The position numbers and the translations under genes were made by a program. Source: Pandoraea faecigallinarum (GTDB taxonomy: Bacteria; Pseudomonadota; Gammaproteobacteria; Burkholderiales; Burkholderiaceae). Taken from it: a stretch of DNA of 64,000 nucleotides. Position 1 is the first letter of the stretch, and every line of letters begins with the position of its first letter. The notes below the pieces were generated by a model. That model was not told the DNA's origin. It worked only from the letters and a program-made list of their open reading frames with translations, and did no database searches. The stretch covers positions 310,001 through 374,000 of the forward strand of contig NZ_CP011807.3 in the NCBI RefSeq assembly GCF_001029105.3, in the 5' to 3' direction. Shown here piece by piece: positions 53,764 through 61,745 of this stretch.

Positions 53764-54256
53764 CGATTTTCCCCTGTGCGGTTCGTCCCGTGGGCCGGAT
53801 GGCACGCCGGCGCTATCGCGCCGCGCGCGAGCGGCTGGCGACGCGTAGCCGCACCAGTCCGGGCCGCGCAACGCGTGAAGACGAACGGAACGAAACTGAA
53901 ATTCGGAATGAAAAAGCCGTGTGGTCGCGTGCCGGGTGACGATCACCCGGCCCGGACGTCGCCTCAGGCGGCGACGGCCACGCTTGCCACGACGTCGGCG
54001 ACGACGTGTGCGACCACCATGGAGGGCGGTGCCACGCCGCACGGCGGGGGAGGCGCCGCGACGGCCACGACGGCTAAACGTCCGCGCAGCCGAGCGCCGG
54101 CACCGCGTTGCGGCGGCGAGACAGCGAGTCGGAGGGACGATTTGGCAGTCATGGATCGATGTAGAGATTCAGGCACGCTTGTCACTCGACAAGCGCTGAC
54201 ACACTGTACACGGCGCTTCGATGGCCAGCAAGCGGTGCGCCACACTTCGCCGAGGT
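53764..54256. other. 493-base gap with a possible 62-residue ORF
   Basis: Low-complexity GC-rich DNA with repeated CGGCGACG-type triplets. On the minus strand an ATG at 54150 opens a 62-codon frame ending at 53964 (MTAKSSLRLAVSPPQRGAG to VVADVVASVAVAA) with high GC3. It has no ribosome site and no family I recognise. I list it as a possibility only and see nothing else here. Confidence 0.25.
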
Positions 54257-55234
54257 TCAGGCCGCCGGCCACTCGCCGGTGCGCTCCACGCTCGGCGAGG
54301 CTTCGCCATCGCGCCAGACCTCGGGTAACGCCCCACGCACGCGCCGGACTTCCCGCACGCGCAGGCGGACCAGCCGCAGCGCACCTTCGAAGCCGCTTTG
54401 CGCGTCATCGTGCCAGAGCACTTCGGCATCGCCGGCGATATGCAGGAAGCCGCCCGACGCGAAGTCGACGAATACCATGCCCGCGCGCGGATTGACGTGC
54501 AGGTTGCCGAGTGTGTTGTAGAACGAGTTGCCGCGAAAGTCGGGCCACACCAGGGTGGTGGCATTTTCGACACGCACGAACCCCGGTTTGCCGCCGCGAT
54601 GCGAGACATCCGTGCCGGCACTGCGTTCGGTCGCGCCATCGCCGGCGTAATGTGTGGCGATGAAGAACGTGTCCGCGCTCGCGATTTGCCGTTGCGCGTC
54701 GTCGTCGAGCGACGATTGCGACGGCTCGGCCACCGGCGGCGCTTCGTGCGCCTGCGATGTGCTCTCGCGCATGCGAATGTACTGCGGGCAGTTGCCGAAG
54801 CTCTGGGCAACACGCAGGGTGAAACCTTGTGTGTCCACGGCCTCGATGGTGCCGTTCACGCGATTGCGTCGCCGCGTCGACGGTTCGATGCCGAGCAGTC
54901 CGAGCGGCGCACCCGGTCGCAGCGCCCCATGCAGCGGGTCGGTCGGCGGCACAAAGGCGTTCACGCGCAACAATGCAGGATCGGGTGAGTAGGCAAAGCC
55001 GGGCGCGCCGCTGAGCAGCGTGGCCCACGGCTGCGCTTGGGCATCGAGCGCGCCCACGACGAGAAACGGCAGTTGCGCGAAGAACTGACGATGCTGATCG
55101 GGCATCGCGAGCCGGATGACCCGGGCGCCGACCTCCGCCATCGCATCGCGCGAACCGGCGAGCGTCTGCACATAGATTTCGCCGGCGTGAAACGGCGACT
55201 CGCGTTGAAGCGGCGACGGTGTGGGGGCGTTCAT
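54257..55234 (-). CDS. Pyridoxamine 5'-phosphate oxidase-fold flavin-binding protein
   Basis: 325 residues with two split-barrel halves. The first has FFAQLPFLVVGALDAQAQPWATLLSGAPGFAYSPD, the second ADTFFIATHYAG, FRGNSFYNTLGNLHVNPRAGMVFVDFASGGFLHIAGDAEVLW, typical of the PNPOx-like/MSMEG-type FMN proteins. A pair of bacterial homologues is often linked to GST genes, and here a GST lies 47 bases upstream on the same strand. The specific reaction is unknown. The frame continues upstream through a 9-bp repeat but homology begins after the chosen ATG. Confidence 0.85.
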   Translation of the reverse strand: MNAPTPSPLQRESPFHAGEIYVQTLAGSRDAMAEVGARVIRLAMPDQHRQFFAQLPFLVVGALDAQAQPWATLLSGAPGFAYSPDPALLRVNAFVPPTDPLHGALRPGAPLGLLGIEPSTRRRNRVNGTIEAVDTQGFTLRVAQSFGNCPQYIRMRESTSQAHEAPPVAEPSQSSLDDDAQRQIASADTFFIATHYAGDGATERSAGTDVSHRGGKPGFVRVENATTLVWPDFRGNSFYNTLGNLHVNPRAGMVFVDFASGGFLHIAGDAEVLWHDDAQSGFEGALRLVRLRVREVRRVRGALPEVWRDGEASPSVERTGEWPAA

Positions 55235-55240
55235 GGACGT

Positions 55241-55267
55241 AAGTGACCTAAGTGACCTAAGTGACGT
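55241..55267. repeat. Three 9-bp tandem units (AAGTGACCT)
   Basis: Two perfect AAGTGACCT units and one AAGTGACGT occupy the gap just before the PNPOx-like start codon, where the ribosome site should be. No clear Shine-Dalgarno is present, so copy number could affect translation of that gene. Confidence 0.8.
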
Positions 55268-55281
55268 AAGCGATGCGGCCC

Positions 55282-55968
55282 TCATGCCGCGACGGCGTTC
55301 AAACCGCACGGCGACGCGGGCATGGGCACGAAGCGTGGCAGCGCTTCGATGCGTGCCAGCCAGGCCCGCACGGCGGGATACGGCTGGAGCGATACGTTGC
55401 CTTCCGGGGCATGCGCGAGATACGTGTACAGCGCGACGTCAGCAATCGTTGGAATGGCGGCCGCGACGAAGGGCGTGGCGTTGGGTGCCGTGAGATGCGC
55501 TTCCAGACGCGAGAGCAGCAGCACACCGCGCTCGACCATTGCACTCGTATCGACGTCGCGATTGAACAGGACGGCCACACGCGCCGCGGCTGCGCCGAAC
55601 GCCAGATCGCCGGCCGCTACCGACAGCCAGCGTTGCACGTGTGCGGCGGCCACGGCATCGCGCGGCAGCCATGTGCGTTGCGTGTCGTACCGGTTCGCGA
55701 GATAGACGAGGATGGCGTTCGAGTCCGCAAGCACCACGCCGTTGTCGTCGATGGCCGGTACCTGACCGAACGGATTGATGGCGAGGTATGCCGGTTGCTT
55801 GTGTTCTCCCGCACCGAGGTCGATGTCGACGGTCTCATACGGCAGATCCAGCAGATTGAGCATCAGTTCGATGCGGTGACAGTGGCCCGAGAGTATGAGT
55901 CGATACAGCTTGATCGGGCGATCCGGGCGGGCGGGAGCGTCGGTGTGGGCAGTGGCGGGCTGGGTCAT
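55282..55968 (-). CDS. Glutathione S-transferase
   Basis: 228 residues. Thioredoxin-fold N-terminus KLYRLILSGHCHRIELMLNLLDLPYETVDIDL, glutathione-site NPFGQVPAIDDNGVVLADSNAILVYLA, and C-terminal helix FVAAAIPTIADVALYTYLAHA. Predicted cytosolic conjugating enzyme of unknown substrate. It diverges from a LysR gene across a perfect 12-bp inverted repeat, so LysR control is likely. The PNPOx-like gene follows on the same strand and may be in the same operon. Confidence 0.92.
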   Translation of the reverse strand: MTQPATAHTDAPARPDRPIKLYRLILSGHCHRIELMLNLLDLPYETVDIDLGAGEHKQPAYLAINPFGQVPAIDDNGVVLADSNAILVYLANRYDTQRTWLPRDAVAAAHVQRWLSVAAGDLAFGAAAARVAVLFNRDVDTSAMVERGVLLLSRLEAHLTAPNATPFVAAAIPTIADVALYTYLAHAPEGNVSLQPYPAVRAWLARIEALPRFVPMPASPCGLNAVAA

Positions 55969-56047
55969 GGGGCATCTCCGGGTTACGGGTGAGAACGTAG
56001 GCTCTGAAGCTCGGAGCCGTCACGCGATACCTCCATTGTCCATAACG

Positions 56048-56098
56048 CCGATTTCCGGATAAATGGTCTCAATATGATTTGACTACTCCGGAAATCGG
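56048..56098. promoter_or_regulatory. 12-bp perfect inverted repeat, candidate LysR operator
   Basis: CCGATTTCCGGA (56048-56059) is matched exactly by TCCGGAAATCGG (56087-56098) across a 27-base AT-rich spacer. It lies between the divergent GST and LysR genes, and its right arm touches the LysR ribosome site. This is a typical position for autoregulation plus control of the divergent gene. Confidence 0.6.
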
Positions 56099-56105
56099 AG
56101 TAATC

Positions 56106-57008
56106 ATGCGCCGCATGGACAAACTTCGTGCAATGCAGACGTTCGTCGCCATTGTGGATCAGGGCAGCCTGAGCGCAGCGGCGCGAAGTCTCGACGCCTC
56201 CCTTCCGGCGGTGGTGCGCACGCTGGCGGCGCTGGAAACGTCGCTCGACGTGCGCCTGCTCAATCGCACCACGCGACGCATCGCGCTCACCGAGGAGGGG
56301 CGAGCCTATCTCGACACCTGCCGCCAGATCCTGAGCGAATTGCATGAGGCCGAGGCGCGCCTGGCTGCGCGCCACGAAGCGCCGTCCGGCACGCTTGTCG
56401 TCACCGCGCCGGTGCTGTTCGGGCAACTGCACGTCGCGCCGGCACTGTACCGGTTCCTGCGCGCTTATCCCGCCGTCAAATGCCGTCTCCTGCTCAACGA
56501 CCGCGTCGTGAATCTGTGGGAGGAGGGGATCGACGTCGGTATCCGTATCTCGCCGCTCGACGACTCCACGCTCGTTGCACAAGCCATCGGTGCGATCCGG
56601 CGTGTGGTGGTGGCGAGTCCCGCATGTATCGCCGAGCAGGGCGAGGTGAAGCACCCGCGCGATCTGATCGGCAAGAATTGCATTCGCTCGCACGGCGGCG
56701 GCTATGGACAGTGGCGATTCTGGGAGAACGGTCGAGAGTCGGTCGTCGCGGTCGATGGCAATCTCGAAGTCAGCCACGGTATGACGGCCGTCGAGGCCTG
56801 CGTCGATGGTGTGGGCTACGGATGCTTCCTGTCGTATCAGGTGGCGGGGGCGCTGGCCGATGGGCGGCTCGTGCGTGTGCTGAAGGATTTCGAAGGACCC
56901 GCCCGGCCGGTGAGCATCGTCTATCCGCATGCGCGCTTGTTGCCGTCGCGCACGCGGGCATTCGTCGACTGGATGAAGCGGGAGCTGCACACCGTGGTGA
57001 TGACGTAG
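56106..57008 (+). CDS. LysR family transcriptional regulator
   Basis: 300 residues. HTH at about 5-62 (DKLRAMQTFVAIVDQGSLSAAARSLDASLPAVVRTLAALETSLDVRLLNRTTRRIALT), then a substrate-binding domain with GTLVVTAPVLFGQLHVAPALYRFLRAYPAVKCRLLLNDRVVNLWEEGIDVGIRI. It is the CrgA-like subgroup that often regulates a divergent oxidoreductase or GST. The ATG at 56106 has GGAG about six bases upstream; MDKL at 56115 is an alternative. The ligand is unknown. Confidence 0.92.
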   Translation: MRRMDKLRAMQTFVAIVDQGSLSAAARSLDASLPAVVRTLAALETSLDVRLLNRTTRRIALTEEGRAYLDTCRQILSELHEAEARLAARHEAPSGTLVVTAPVLFGQLHVAPALYRFLRAYPAVKCRLLLNDRVVNLWEEGIDVGIRISPLDDSTLVAQAIGAIRRVVVASPACIAEQGEVKHPRDLIGKNCIRSHGGGYGQWRFWENGRESVVAVDGNLEVSHGMTAVEACVDGVGYGCFLSYQVAGALADGRLVRVLKDFEGPARPVSIVYPHARLLPSRTRAFVDWMKRELHTVVMT

Positions 57009-57076
57009 GCGGCGTCATGCCCGGAGCGCCAGACAAAAGAACGCGGAAAGCGACGGAGCCGCTTCCCGCTTAAAAA

Positions 57077-57100
57077 GCCCGCCGACGCCAACCGGCGGGC
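57077..57100. terminator. Hairpin between the LysR and PxPV-protein genes
   Basis: GCCCGCCG paired with CGGCGGGC around an 8-base loop. Plus-strand reading runs into a T-rich tail and minus-strand reading into TTTTTA, so it can serve both convergent genes. Confidence 0.7.
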
Positions 57101-57178
57101 CGCTTCGTTCTTTCACCGGTCAGGCGGTGGCCATGTGCCGTGTGACCGGACGCGCGTTATCCGTTCTCGACTGCCGGC

Positions 57179-57472
57179 TTACCAGCCACGGTGCCAGCCG
57201 CGGTCATGCCGCTCTTCCCAGCGACGATGTTCCCAGCGGCGCTCGCGCCAGTCGTCCCAGCGATCGCGACCGTAGTACACGACCGGTTGCGGCGCGCGGT
57301 ACACCGGGCGCGGTTCCACATACACCGGCTGCGGTGCGACGTAGACGGGCGCCGGCGCGACGACCGGCGCCGGAACGCCGAGATAGAGGCCGACGTCCAC
57401 ATGGGCCGATGCGGCGGTCGATGCAACAGCGGCGGCAGCGCCGAGGGCAGCGATGATGAGAATGCGTTTCAT
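57179..57472 (-). CDS. Small secreted protein with PxPV repeats
   Basis: 97 residues. Signal peptide MKRILIIAALGAAAAVASTAASA. The mature part has a run of proline/valine repeats (APAPVYVAPQPVYVEPRPVYRAPQPV) and a C-terminal Arg/Trp/His-rich tail RRWEHRRWEERHDRGWHRGW. This design is common in small periplasmic or envelope proteins of Burkholderiaceae; function unknown. GGAGG lies five bases before the ATG at 57472. The 365 bases upstream (57473-57837) hold a strong hairpin and no gene. Confidence 0.8.
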   Translation of the reverse strand: MKRILIIAALGAAAAVASTAASAHVDVGLYLGVPAPVVAPAPVYVAPQPVYVEPRPVYRAPQPVVYYGRDRWDDWRERRWEHRRWEERHDRGWHRGW

Positions 57473-57793
57473 GGTGTCCTCCATGAGCGCGCGCAGCGTT
57501 TTGCGGGATGCCGTCGACTGCGTGCGCGTGGGCAATGAGCCTGTGAGCCGGGATCGGTGACGCGGGAGCCGGGGACCTTGCTTTCCGGACGGGGCTTTCG
57601 TCGAACCGTTGATGCCAGTCTAGCGATGGCCTCGCGTAGCAGGTGCTACGAGGGTGTTCGGGATGTGTCGTTTTGTAACGCGTGTGGACGTCGCGCGAAT
57701 CGCCCGGCGCCGCCGCCGTATGGTGCGATGACGCCGGCGTGCGAGCGGGAGGAACGGGGGGAGTGGGAGGGGAAGCGATCGCCGAAAAAACAA

Positions 57794-57822
57794 AAGGCGT
57801 CGCGCGAAAACGCGGACGCCTT
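57794..57822. terminator. Bidirectional terminator downstream of tRNA-Val
   Basis: AAGGCGTC paired with GACGCCTT, with an inner GCG/CGC extension and an A-rich loop. It is flanked by an A-rich run on the left and TTGTGTTTTTTG on the right. For the minus-strand tRNA the U tract comes from the A run, 16 bases beyond the tRNA 3' end. Confidence 0.85.
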
Positions 57823-57837
57823 GTGTTTTTTGTTCGT

Positions 57838-57914
57838 TGGTAGGCTCGATTGGATTCGAACCAACGACCCCCACCATGTCAAGGTGGTGCTCTAACCAAC
57901 TGAGCTACGAGCCT
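57838..57914 (-). tRNA. tRNA-Val, anticodon GAC
   Basis: 77 nt on the minus strand. Acceptor AGGCTCG pairs with CGAGCCT, followed by discriminator A and encoded CCA. D-loop AGCTCAGTTGGTTAGAGC. The anticodon stem CCACC/GGTGG encloses the loop TTGACAT, giving GAC. T-arm GTTGG-TTCGAAT-CCAAT. All cloverleaf arms are complete. It stands alone, with no integrase or duplicated 3' end nearby, so no genomic island is indicated at this site. Confidence 0.97.
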
Positions 57915-58025
57915 GGAAAGACCGCGAGTATATGGGGAATTTCGGAGGCTGGCAAGCGTTTCGCAAAGGTTTCGCAAAAAAAGCTGAAAAAGTCGATGCG
58001 ATCGATGCATGAACATTCGTGCGGC

Positions 58026-58838
58026 TTACTCGCTGCGTCTGGTCCGGGGTGAAGGCGGTGCCGCCGACGCCCCGCGCCTGGGCTTCATGCGAACCCAGAT
58101 ACCCTTGTTGCCGCCGCTGCCAGCGCGCTGCTCCACATCGAACAGACCGATGGTCGCCACCAGGTCGCTCAGCTTTCCGAAACCATAGTTGCGCGCGTCG
58201 AAGTCGGGGGCCTGCTTCGCGATATGGCTGCCCATCGCGCCGAGGGAGGCCCATCCGTCTTCGTCCGACACGCCCGTGACGGCGTTGCGCAGCAGTCGCA
58301 CCAGACGGGTGTCGCGCTTGAGTTCCGACGCGCTGCGACGCTTGCGCGGTGTGGGGGCCTCGTCGTCGTCGGGCTCGTCATCCTGGCGCAGCAGTTCGGT
58401 GTAGATGAATTTGTCGCACGCCGTGACGAAGGGCTGTGGCGTTTTGCGTTCGCCGAAGCCATACACGATCAGTCCCTGCTCGCGAATGCGCGACGCGAGC
58501 CGCGTGAAGTCGCTGTCGCTGGAGACGAGGCAGAAGCCGTCGAAGCGCCCGGTGTAGAGCAGATCCATCGCGTCGATGATCATGGCGCTGTCGGTGGCGT
58601 TCTTGCCGACGGTGTACCGGAACTGCTGAATCGGTTGAATCGAATATTCGAGCAGGCACTTCTTCCAGCCGTCGAGATTCGGTTTCGTCCAGTCGCCATA
58701 GATGCGCTTCACGCTCGCCACACCATACTTGGCGACCTCGGTGAGCAATCCTTCAACGATGGCAGGCGCGGCGTTATCGGCGTCGATGAGCACGACGAGC
58801 GTGGGGCCCTGAGCGGCCACTGGCGTTGCGACTGGCAT
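58026..58838 (-). CDS. NYN domain ribonuclease-like protein (LabA/DUF88) with C-terminal OST-HTH-like domain
   Basis: 270 residues. PIN-like NYN domain: VVLIDADNAAPAIVEGLL with D19 and D21, D83 in GKNATDSAMIIDAMDLL, and D108/D110 in CLVSSDSDFTRLASRIRE form the acidic metal centre. An acidic linker (DDEPDDDEAPTPRKRR) leads to a C-terminal half (LVRLLRNAVTGVSDEDGWASLGAMGSHIAKQAPDFDARNYGFGKLSDLV) that matches the LOTUS/OST-HTH RNA-binding pattern. Probable RNA turnover protein; target unknown. AAGGAA precedes the ATG. Confidence 0.9.
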   Translation of the reverse strand: MPVATPVAAQGPTLVVLIDADNAAPAIVEGLLTEVAKYGVASVKRIYGDWTKPNLDGWKKCLLEYSIQPIQQFRYTVGKNATDSAMIIDAMDLLYTGRFDGFCLVSSDSDFTRLASRIREQGLIVYGFGERKTPQPFVTACDKFIYTELLRQDDEPDDDEAPTPRKRRSASELKRDTRLVRLLRNAVTGVSDEDGWASLGAMGSHIAKQAPDFDARNYGFGKLSDLVATIGLFDVEQRAGSGGNKGIWVRMKPRRGASAAPPSPRTRRSE

Positions 58839-59091
58839 GGCGGAGTTCCTTTGACGTGAGCGCTGGCGCGTTGCGATGCGCCCCGACCTGTCAAACGTGT
58901 CGGGAGGCTCGCATGACGTTCGTGACGTTCGCATTATGGCCCGGAACCGTGACCGCCATGCCTCGGACGGTTCCGATTTTTCCGCGCGACGAACTTCCCG
59001 GCGTCCGCGTCACCGCGTCGGTCCACGCTCGAACCGATATTGCCCGGGGCATTGACGACCGCCAGCCCGAGCGTGCACACGTCCTTGCGCG

Positions 59092-59283
59092 CTATTGCGC
59101 ACTGTTCGCGGCCTGCCCGATGAGTTCGATCACCCGCTTGGGATCGCGCACTTCGTTGGCGAGCAGCAGCACGACTTTGGCGAGCAACAGCTCGCGGCTG
59201 TCTTGCGGTGCGGCGTCGATGGCCAATGCCAGCGTGTCGTAAATGTCTTCGAGGCCGGCAATGGCGGATGGTTGGGCGGTCAT
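59092..59283 (-). CDS. DUF2783 family small protein
   Basis: 63 residues: MTAQPSAIAGLEDIYDTLALAIDAAPQDSRELLLAKVVLLLANEV, then a short tail. It is a soluble helical protein of unknown function that in beta-proteobacteria regularly follows an MhpA-like FAD hydroxylase gene, exactly as here (33-base gap). A role as partner or stabiliser of that enzyme is inferred from the repeated association. GAGGAA precedes the ATG. Confidence 0.85.
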   Translation of the reverse strand: MTAQPSAIAGLEDIYDTLALAIDAAPQDSRELLLAKVVLLLANEVRDPKRVIELIGQAANSAQ

Positions 59284-59316
59284 GATGAATTCCTCGGTTA
59301 TCGTCGACACCGCCGT

Positions 59317-61014
59317 TCAGCGGCGCGCCGTCGCTTGCGCGAGCGCGTCGGCCAGGCGCGAAGCGTCCAGGCGCTGCCACCGCGCGCAGATGTGGTGGTC
59401 GGGGCGCACGAGATACGATGTACCCGCTTGTGCGCCGTACTTTGCCGCGGCACGGCCGTTCGCATCGGCCAGTGTGAGATCGGCGCCGCCAACGTCGTGT
59501 TGCGACGTCGCGAAGGCGATCACGCGCAGCGCCACACCACGCTCGCGCCATGTCTCGATTTCCTCGCGCAGCGCGCCGGGCAGCGGGCTATCGCCGAACG
59601 TCACCAGATGAAACGCGGCCCCGAGGTGGTCGTAGAAATAGTCGTTCTCGCCGAGCTTCACATTGGGTGCCGGTGCGCCAACGCCAGGCCCTGCGCGCAT
59701 GGCCGCGTTGTCGTCGCTCGGGCTGTTGAGCGGCGAGTCGCGATAGTCGTGGGCGCGCGACGTGCGCCAATGGAACAGCGGACGAACGAATTCATGATCG
59801 AGCGAGAGATCGAGCACGGCGTCGCGCAGCACACGAAAACCATGCGACGGCGGCGTCATGAAACGGGTGCTCTTGCCCGCCTCGGCGATGATCTCGCGCG
59901 CGGCGCCCACGCGGTCGTGCGTATAAGACGCGAGCAGCGGCGCCGGTGCCGAACCTTTCACGACCGCCGCGAGTTTCCACGACAGATCGATGGCGTCCTG
60001 GAAGCCGGTGTTCGCGCCGCGCACGCCGAAGATCGGCAGCAGGTGCGCGGCGTCGCCCGCGAAGAGAATGCGTCTGTGCACATAGTCGGGCAGCGTCAGC
60101 GCGCGAGCCGAATACACCGAGCACCAGTCGAGTTCCCAGGGCTTGCCGCCCAGTCCCATCATGTCGAGCTGCGCGTCGATGCGTTGGCGAATCGTGTCGG
60201 GTTGCAGCGCGTGTTCGGACGTCTCCTCGACCGGCAATTGATAGTCAACGCGCCAGATGCCGCCCGGTTCGCGGTGCATCAACACCGTGTTGCCGGGATT
60301 CCAGTCGGGTGCGAAGTAGGCAAGCCGCTCGGTCGGCAAGTCGAGATCGATGCGAATGTCCGCGATGACGAAACGCCCCTCGTAGCTTGCGCCTTCGAAG
60401 CGCAGGCCGAGCGCGGTGCGCACCGTGGAGCGGGCGCCGTCGGCGGCCACCAGCCAGCCGGTGCGCTGCGTGTACTCGCCTTGCGGCGTGTCGATCTGCA
60501 ACGTAACGCCGTCGTCGTCCTGCGTCATGCCAATGAGCTTGTTGCCCCAGCGAATCTCGACGAGCGGCTCGCGCGCGATGGCCTCCACGAGATAGCTCTC
60601 CAGCACGTTCTGCTGCAAGTTGATGAGCGGCGCGAAGCGATCGTCTTCGTCGACCGGCGATTCCATGCGGAACACGCGCTGGCCACGATAGTACGAATTG
60701 CCGCTCGTCCATGGCAGGCCATTGGCGACCACGGCGTCCGACACGCCGACGGCTTGCAGAATTTCCTGCGAGCGACGCGTGAAGACGATGGCACGGCTGC
60801 CTTCCGAGACCTGCTGCTCGGCCTGCAACACGACACAGCGCACGCCGTGGCGCGCGAGGGCGAGCGCCGTGACCATGCCGATGGGGCCGCCGCCCACGAC
60901 GGTGACGGGCGCGTCCGGCGCGCTGCTGTGCGGTGCGGGCTGCGGATGGTAATGCGCGTAGACGCGATACGCGTGGTAGAGCGATGCGCGCGGAGTGGTC
61001 TCTGGTTTGTGCAT
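59317..61014 (-). CDS. FAD-dependent aromatic hydroxylase (MhpA/PHBH-like monooxygenase)
   Basis: 565 residues. FAD-binding GGGPIGMVTALALARHG at about 41-57, the DG motif region GWLVAADGARSTVRTALG, and the GD motif FAGDAAHLLPIFGVRGANTGFQDAIDLSWKLA. A C-terminal thioredoxin-like extension ends ADALAQATARR. It uses NAD(P)H and oxygen to hydroxylate an aromatic acid or phenol; the substrate is unknown and no ring-cleavage genes are adjacent. The divergent MarR gene with two palindromes is the likely regulator. Confidence 0.9.
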   Translation of the reverse strand: MHKPETTPRASLYHAYRVYAHYHPQPAPHSSAPDAPVTVVGGGPIGMVTALALARHGVRCVVLQAEQQVSEGSRAIVFTRRSQEILQAVGVSDAVVANGLPWTSGNSYYRGQRVFRMESPVDEDDRFAPLINLQQNVLESYLVEAIAREPLVEIRWGNKLIGMTQDDDGVTLQIDTPQGEYTQRTGWLVAADGARSTVRTALGLRFEGASYEGRFVIADIRIDLDLPTERLAYFAPDWNPGNTVLMHREPGGIWRVDYQLPVEETSEHALQPDTIRQRIDAQLDMMGLGGKPWELDWCSVYSARALTLPDYVHRRILFAGDAAHLLPIFGVRGANTGFQDAIDLSWKLAAVVKGSAPAPLLASYTHDRVGAAREIIAEAGKSTRFMTPPSHGFRVLRDAVLDLSLDHEFVRPLFHWRTSRAHDYRDSPLNSPSDDNAAMRAGPGVGAPAPNVKLGENDYFYDHLGAAFHLVTFGDSPLPGALREEIETWRERGVALRVIAFATSQHDVGGADLTLADANGRAAAKYGAQAGTSYLVRPDHHICARWQRLDASRLADALAQATARR

Positions 61015-61125
61015 GGCGATGCGGCACCCGAAAGGCGGCTCGGCGCGCGTGCAGCGGGTCTCGTGTCTGCGGCGAGACGGCGCATGCACCACGCGCGAAT
61101 GACGCGAGACGTCATCGAGCATTTA

Positions 61126-61171
61126 GTTGCTAACGCAACAATTCTAGTGTGCTAATGTTGCGTTCGCAACA
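61126..61171. promoter_or_regulatory. Two palindromic MarR-type operators
   Basis: GTTGC-TAAC-GCAAC (61126-61139) and TGTTGCG-TT-CGCAACA (61156-61171) share the half-site GTTGC/GCAAC. Their centres are 31 bases apart, about three helical turns, on the same DNA face. They lie between the hydroxylase and the MarR gene and would control both. Confidence 0.75.
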
Positions 61172-61208
61172 AAATATCGACCCATTTCGTCTAGGGGAAA
61201 ACACTGAA

Positions 61209-61664
61209 ATGCGGCCATCCCACAAATCGCTCGACCAGTTCCTGACGTACAAGATGCACCGCCTGATGAAGCAGCACGACAGGCGCATCTCTCAGTCGTA
61301 CGCGCATGGCGCGCAACTGAGTCTGGCGGAGTCGCGTGTGCTGGCGGCCGTCGGCACGGCCGGGGCATTGTCGAATTCGGAGCTGGCACGCCGCGCGAAT
61401 CTGGACAAGAGTCAGGCGAGCCGCGGGGCGGACGGGCTGGTCTCGCGCGGGCTGGTGCGCCGCGCGCCGGACGAGCACGACGGCCGCGCGGTAAAAGTGA
61501 CCCTCACCGCCGAGGGCGAGCGCGTGTGGCGTGTGGTGATCGAGGCAGCCCGCACGCACTACGAGCGGCTGTTCGAAGCGCTGTCGGACGACGAAATGCG
61601 CGTGTACGAACGTTTGCTCGACAAGTTGTTGCTGCGCTCGGACGAACTCGACGAGCAGGCCTGA
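61209..61664 (+). CDS. MarR family transcriptional regulator
   Basis: 151 residues. Winged HTH: LAESRVLAAVGTAGALSNSELARRANLDKSQASRGADGLVSRGLVRRAPDEHDGRAVKVTLTAEGERVW, with the DxR wing in DEHDGRAVKV. Dimer helices flank it. MarR proteins release DNA on binding phenolic ligands, which fits an aromatic hydroxylase target. AGGGGA lies upstream of the ATG at 61209; the in-frame ATG at 61149 falls inside the operator and is less likely. Confidence 0.92.
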   Translation: MRPSHKSLDQFLTYKMHRLMKQHDRRISQSYAHGAQLSLAESRVLAAVGTAGALSNSELARRANLDKSQASRGADGLVSRGLVRRAPDEHDGRAVKVTLTAEGERVWRVVIEAARTHYERLFEALSDDEMRVYERLLDKLLLRSDELDEQA

Positions 61665-61718
61665 GCCGCTCACGACACGGCGCAACACCCAAGGCGTCGA
61701 GAACGAAACAGCGCACCC

Positions 61719-61740
61719 AAGGGCACCCGGGAGTGCCCTT
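61719..61740 (+). terminator. Terminator hairpin after the MarR gene
   Basis: AAGGGCAC-CCGGGA-GTGCCCTT, a perfect 8-bp stem, is followed by GATTTT on the plus strand, 55 bases past the MarR stop. It lies next to the convergent phosphoesterase stop. Confidence 0.75.
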
Positions 61741-61745
61741 GATTT

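Noticed and set aside
57838..57914. tRNA-Val as an integration site for a genomic island
   Set aside because: No integrase, no duplicated tRNA 3' end and no compositional shift on either side.
58942..58976. Hairpin CGGAACCGT/ACGGTTCCG followed by ATTTTT on the plus strand
   Set aside because: It has terminator shape but no plus-strand gene upstream, and the minus-strand side lacks a U tract; not called.
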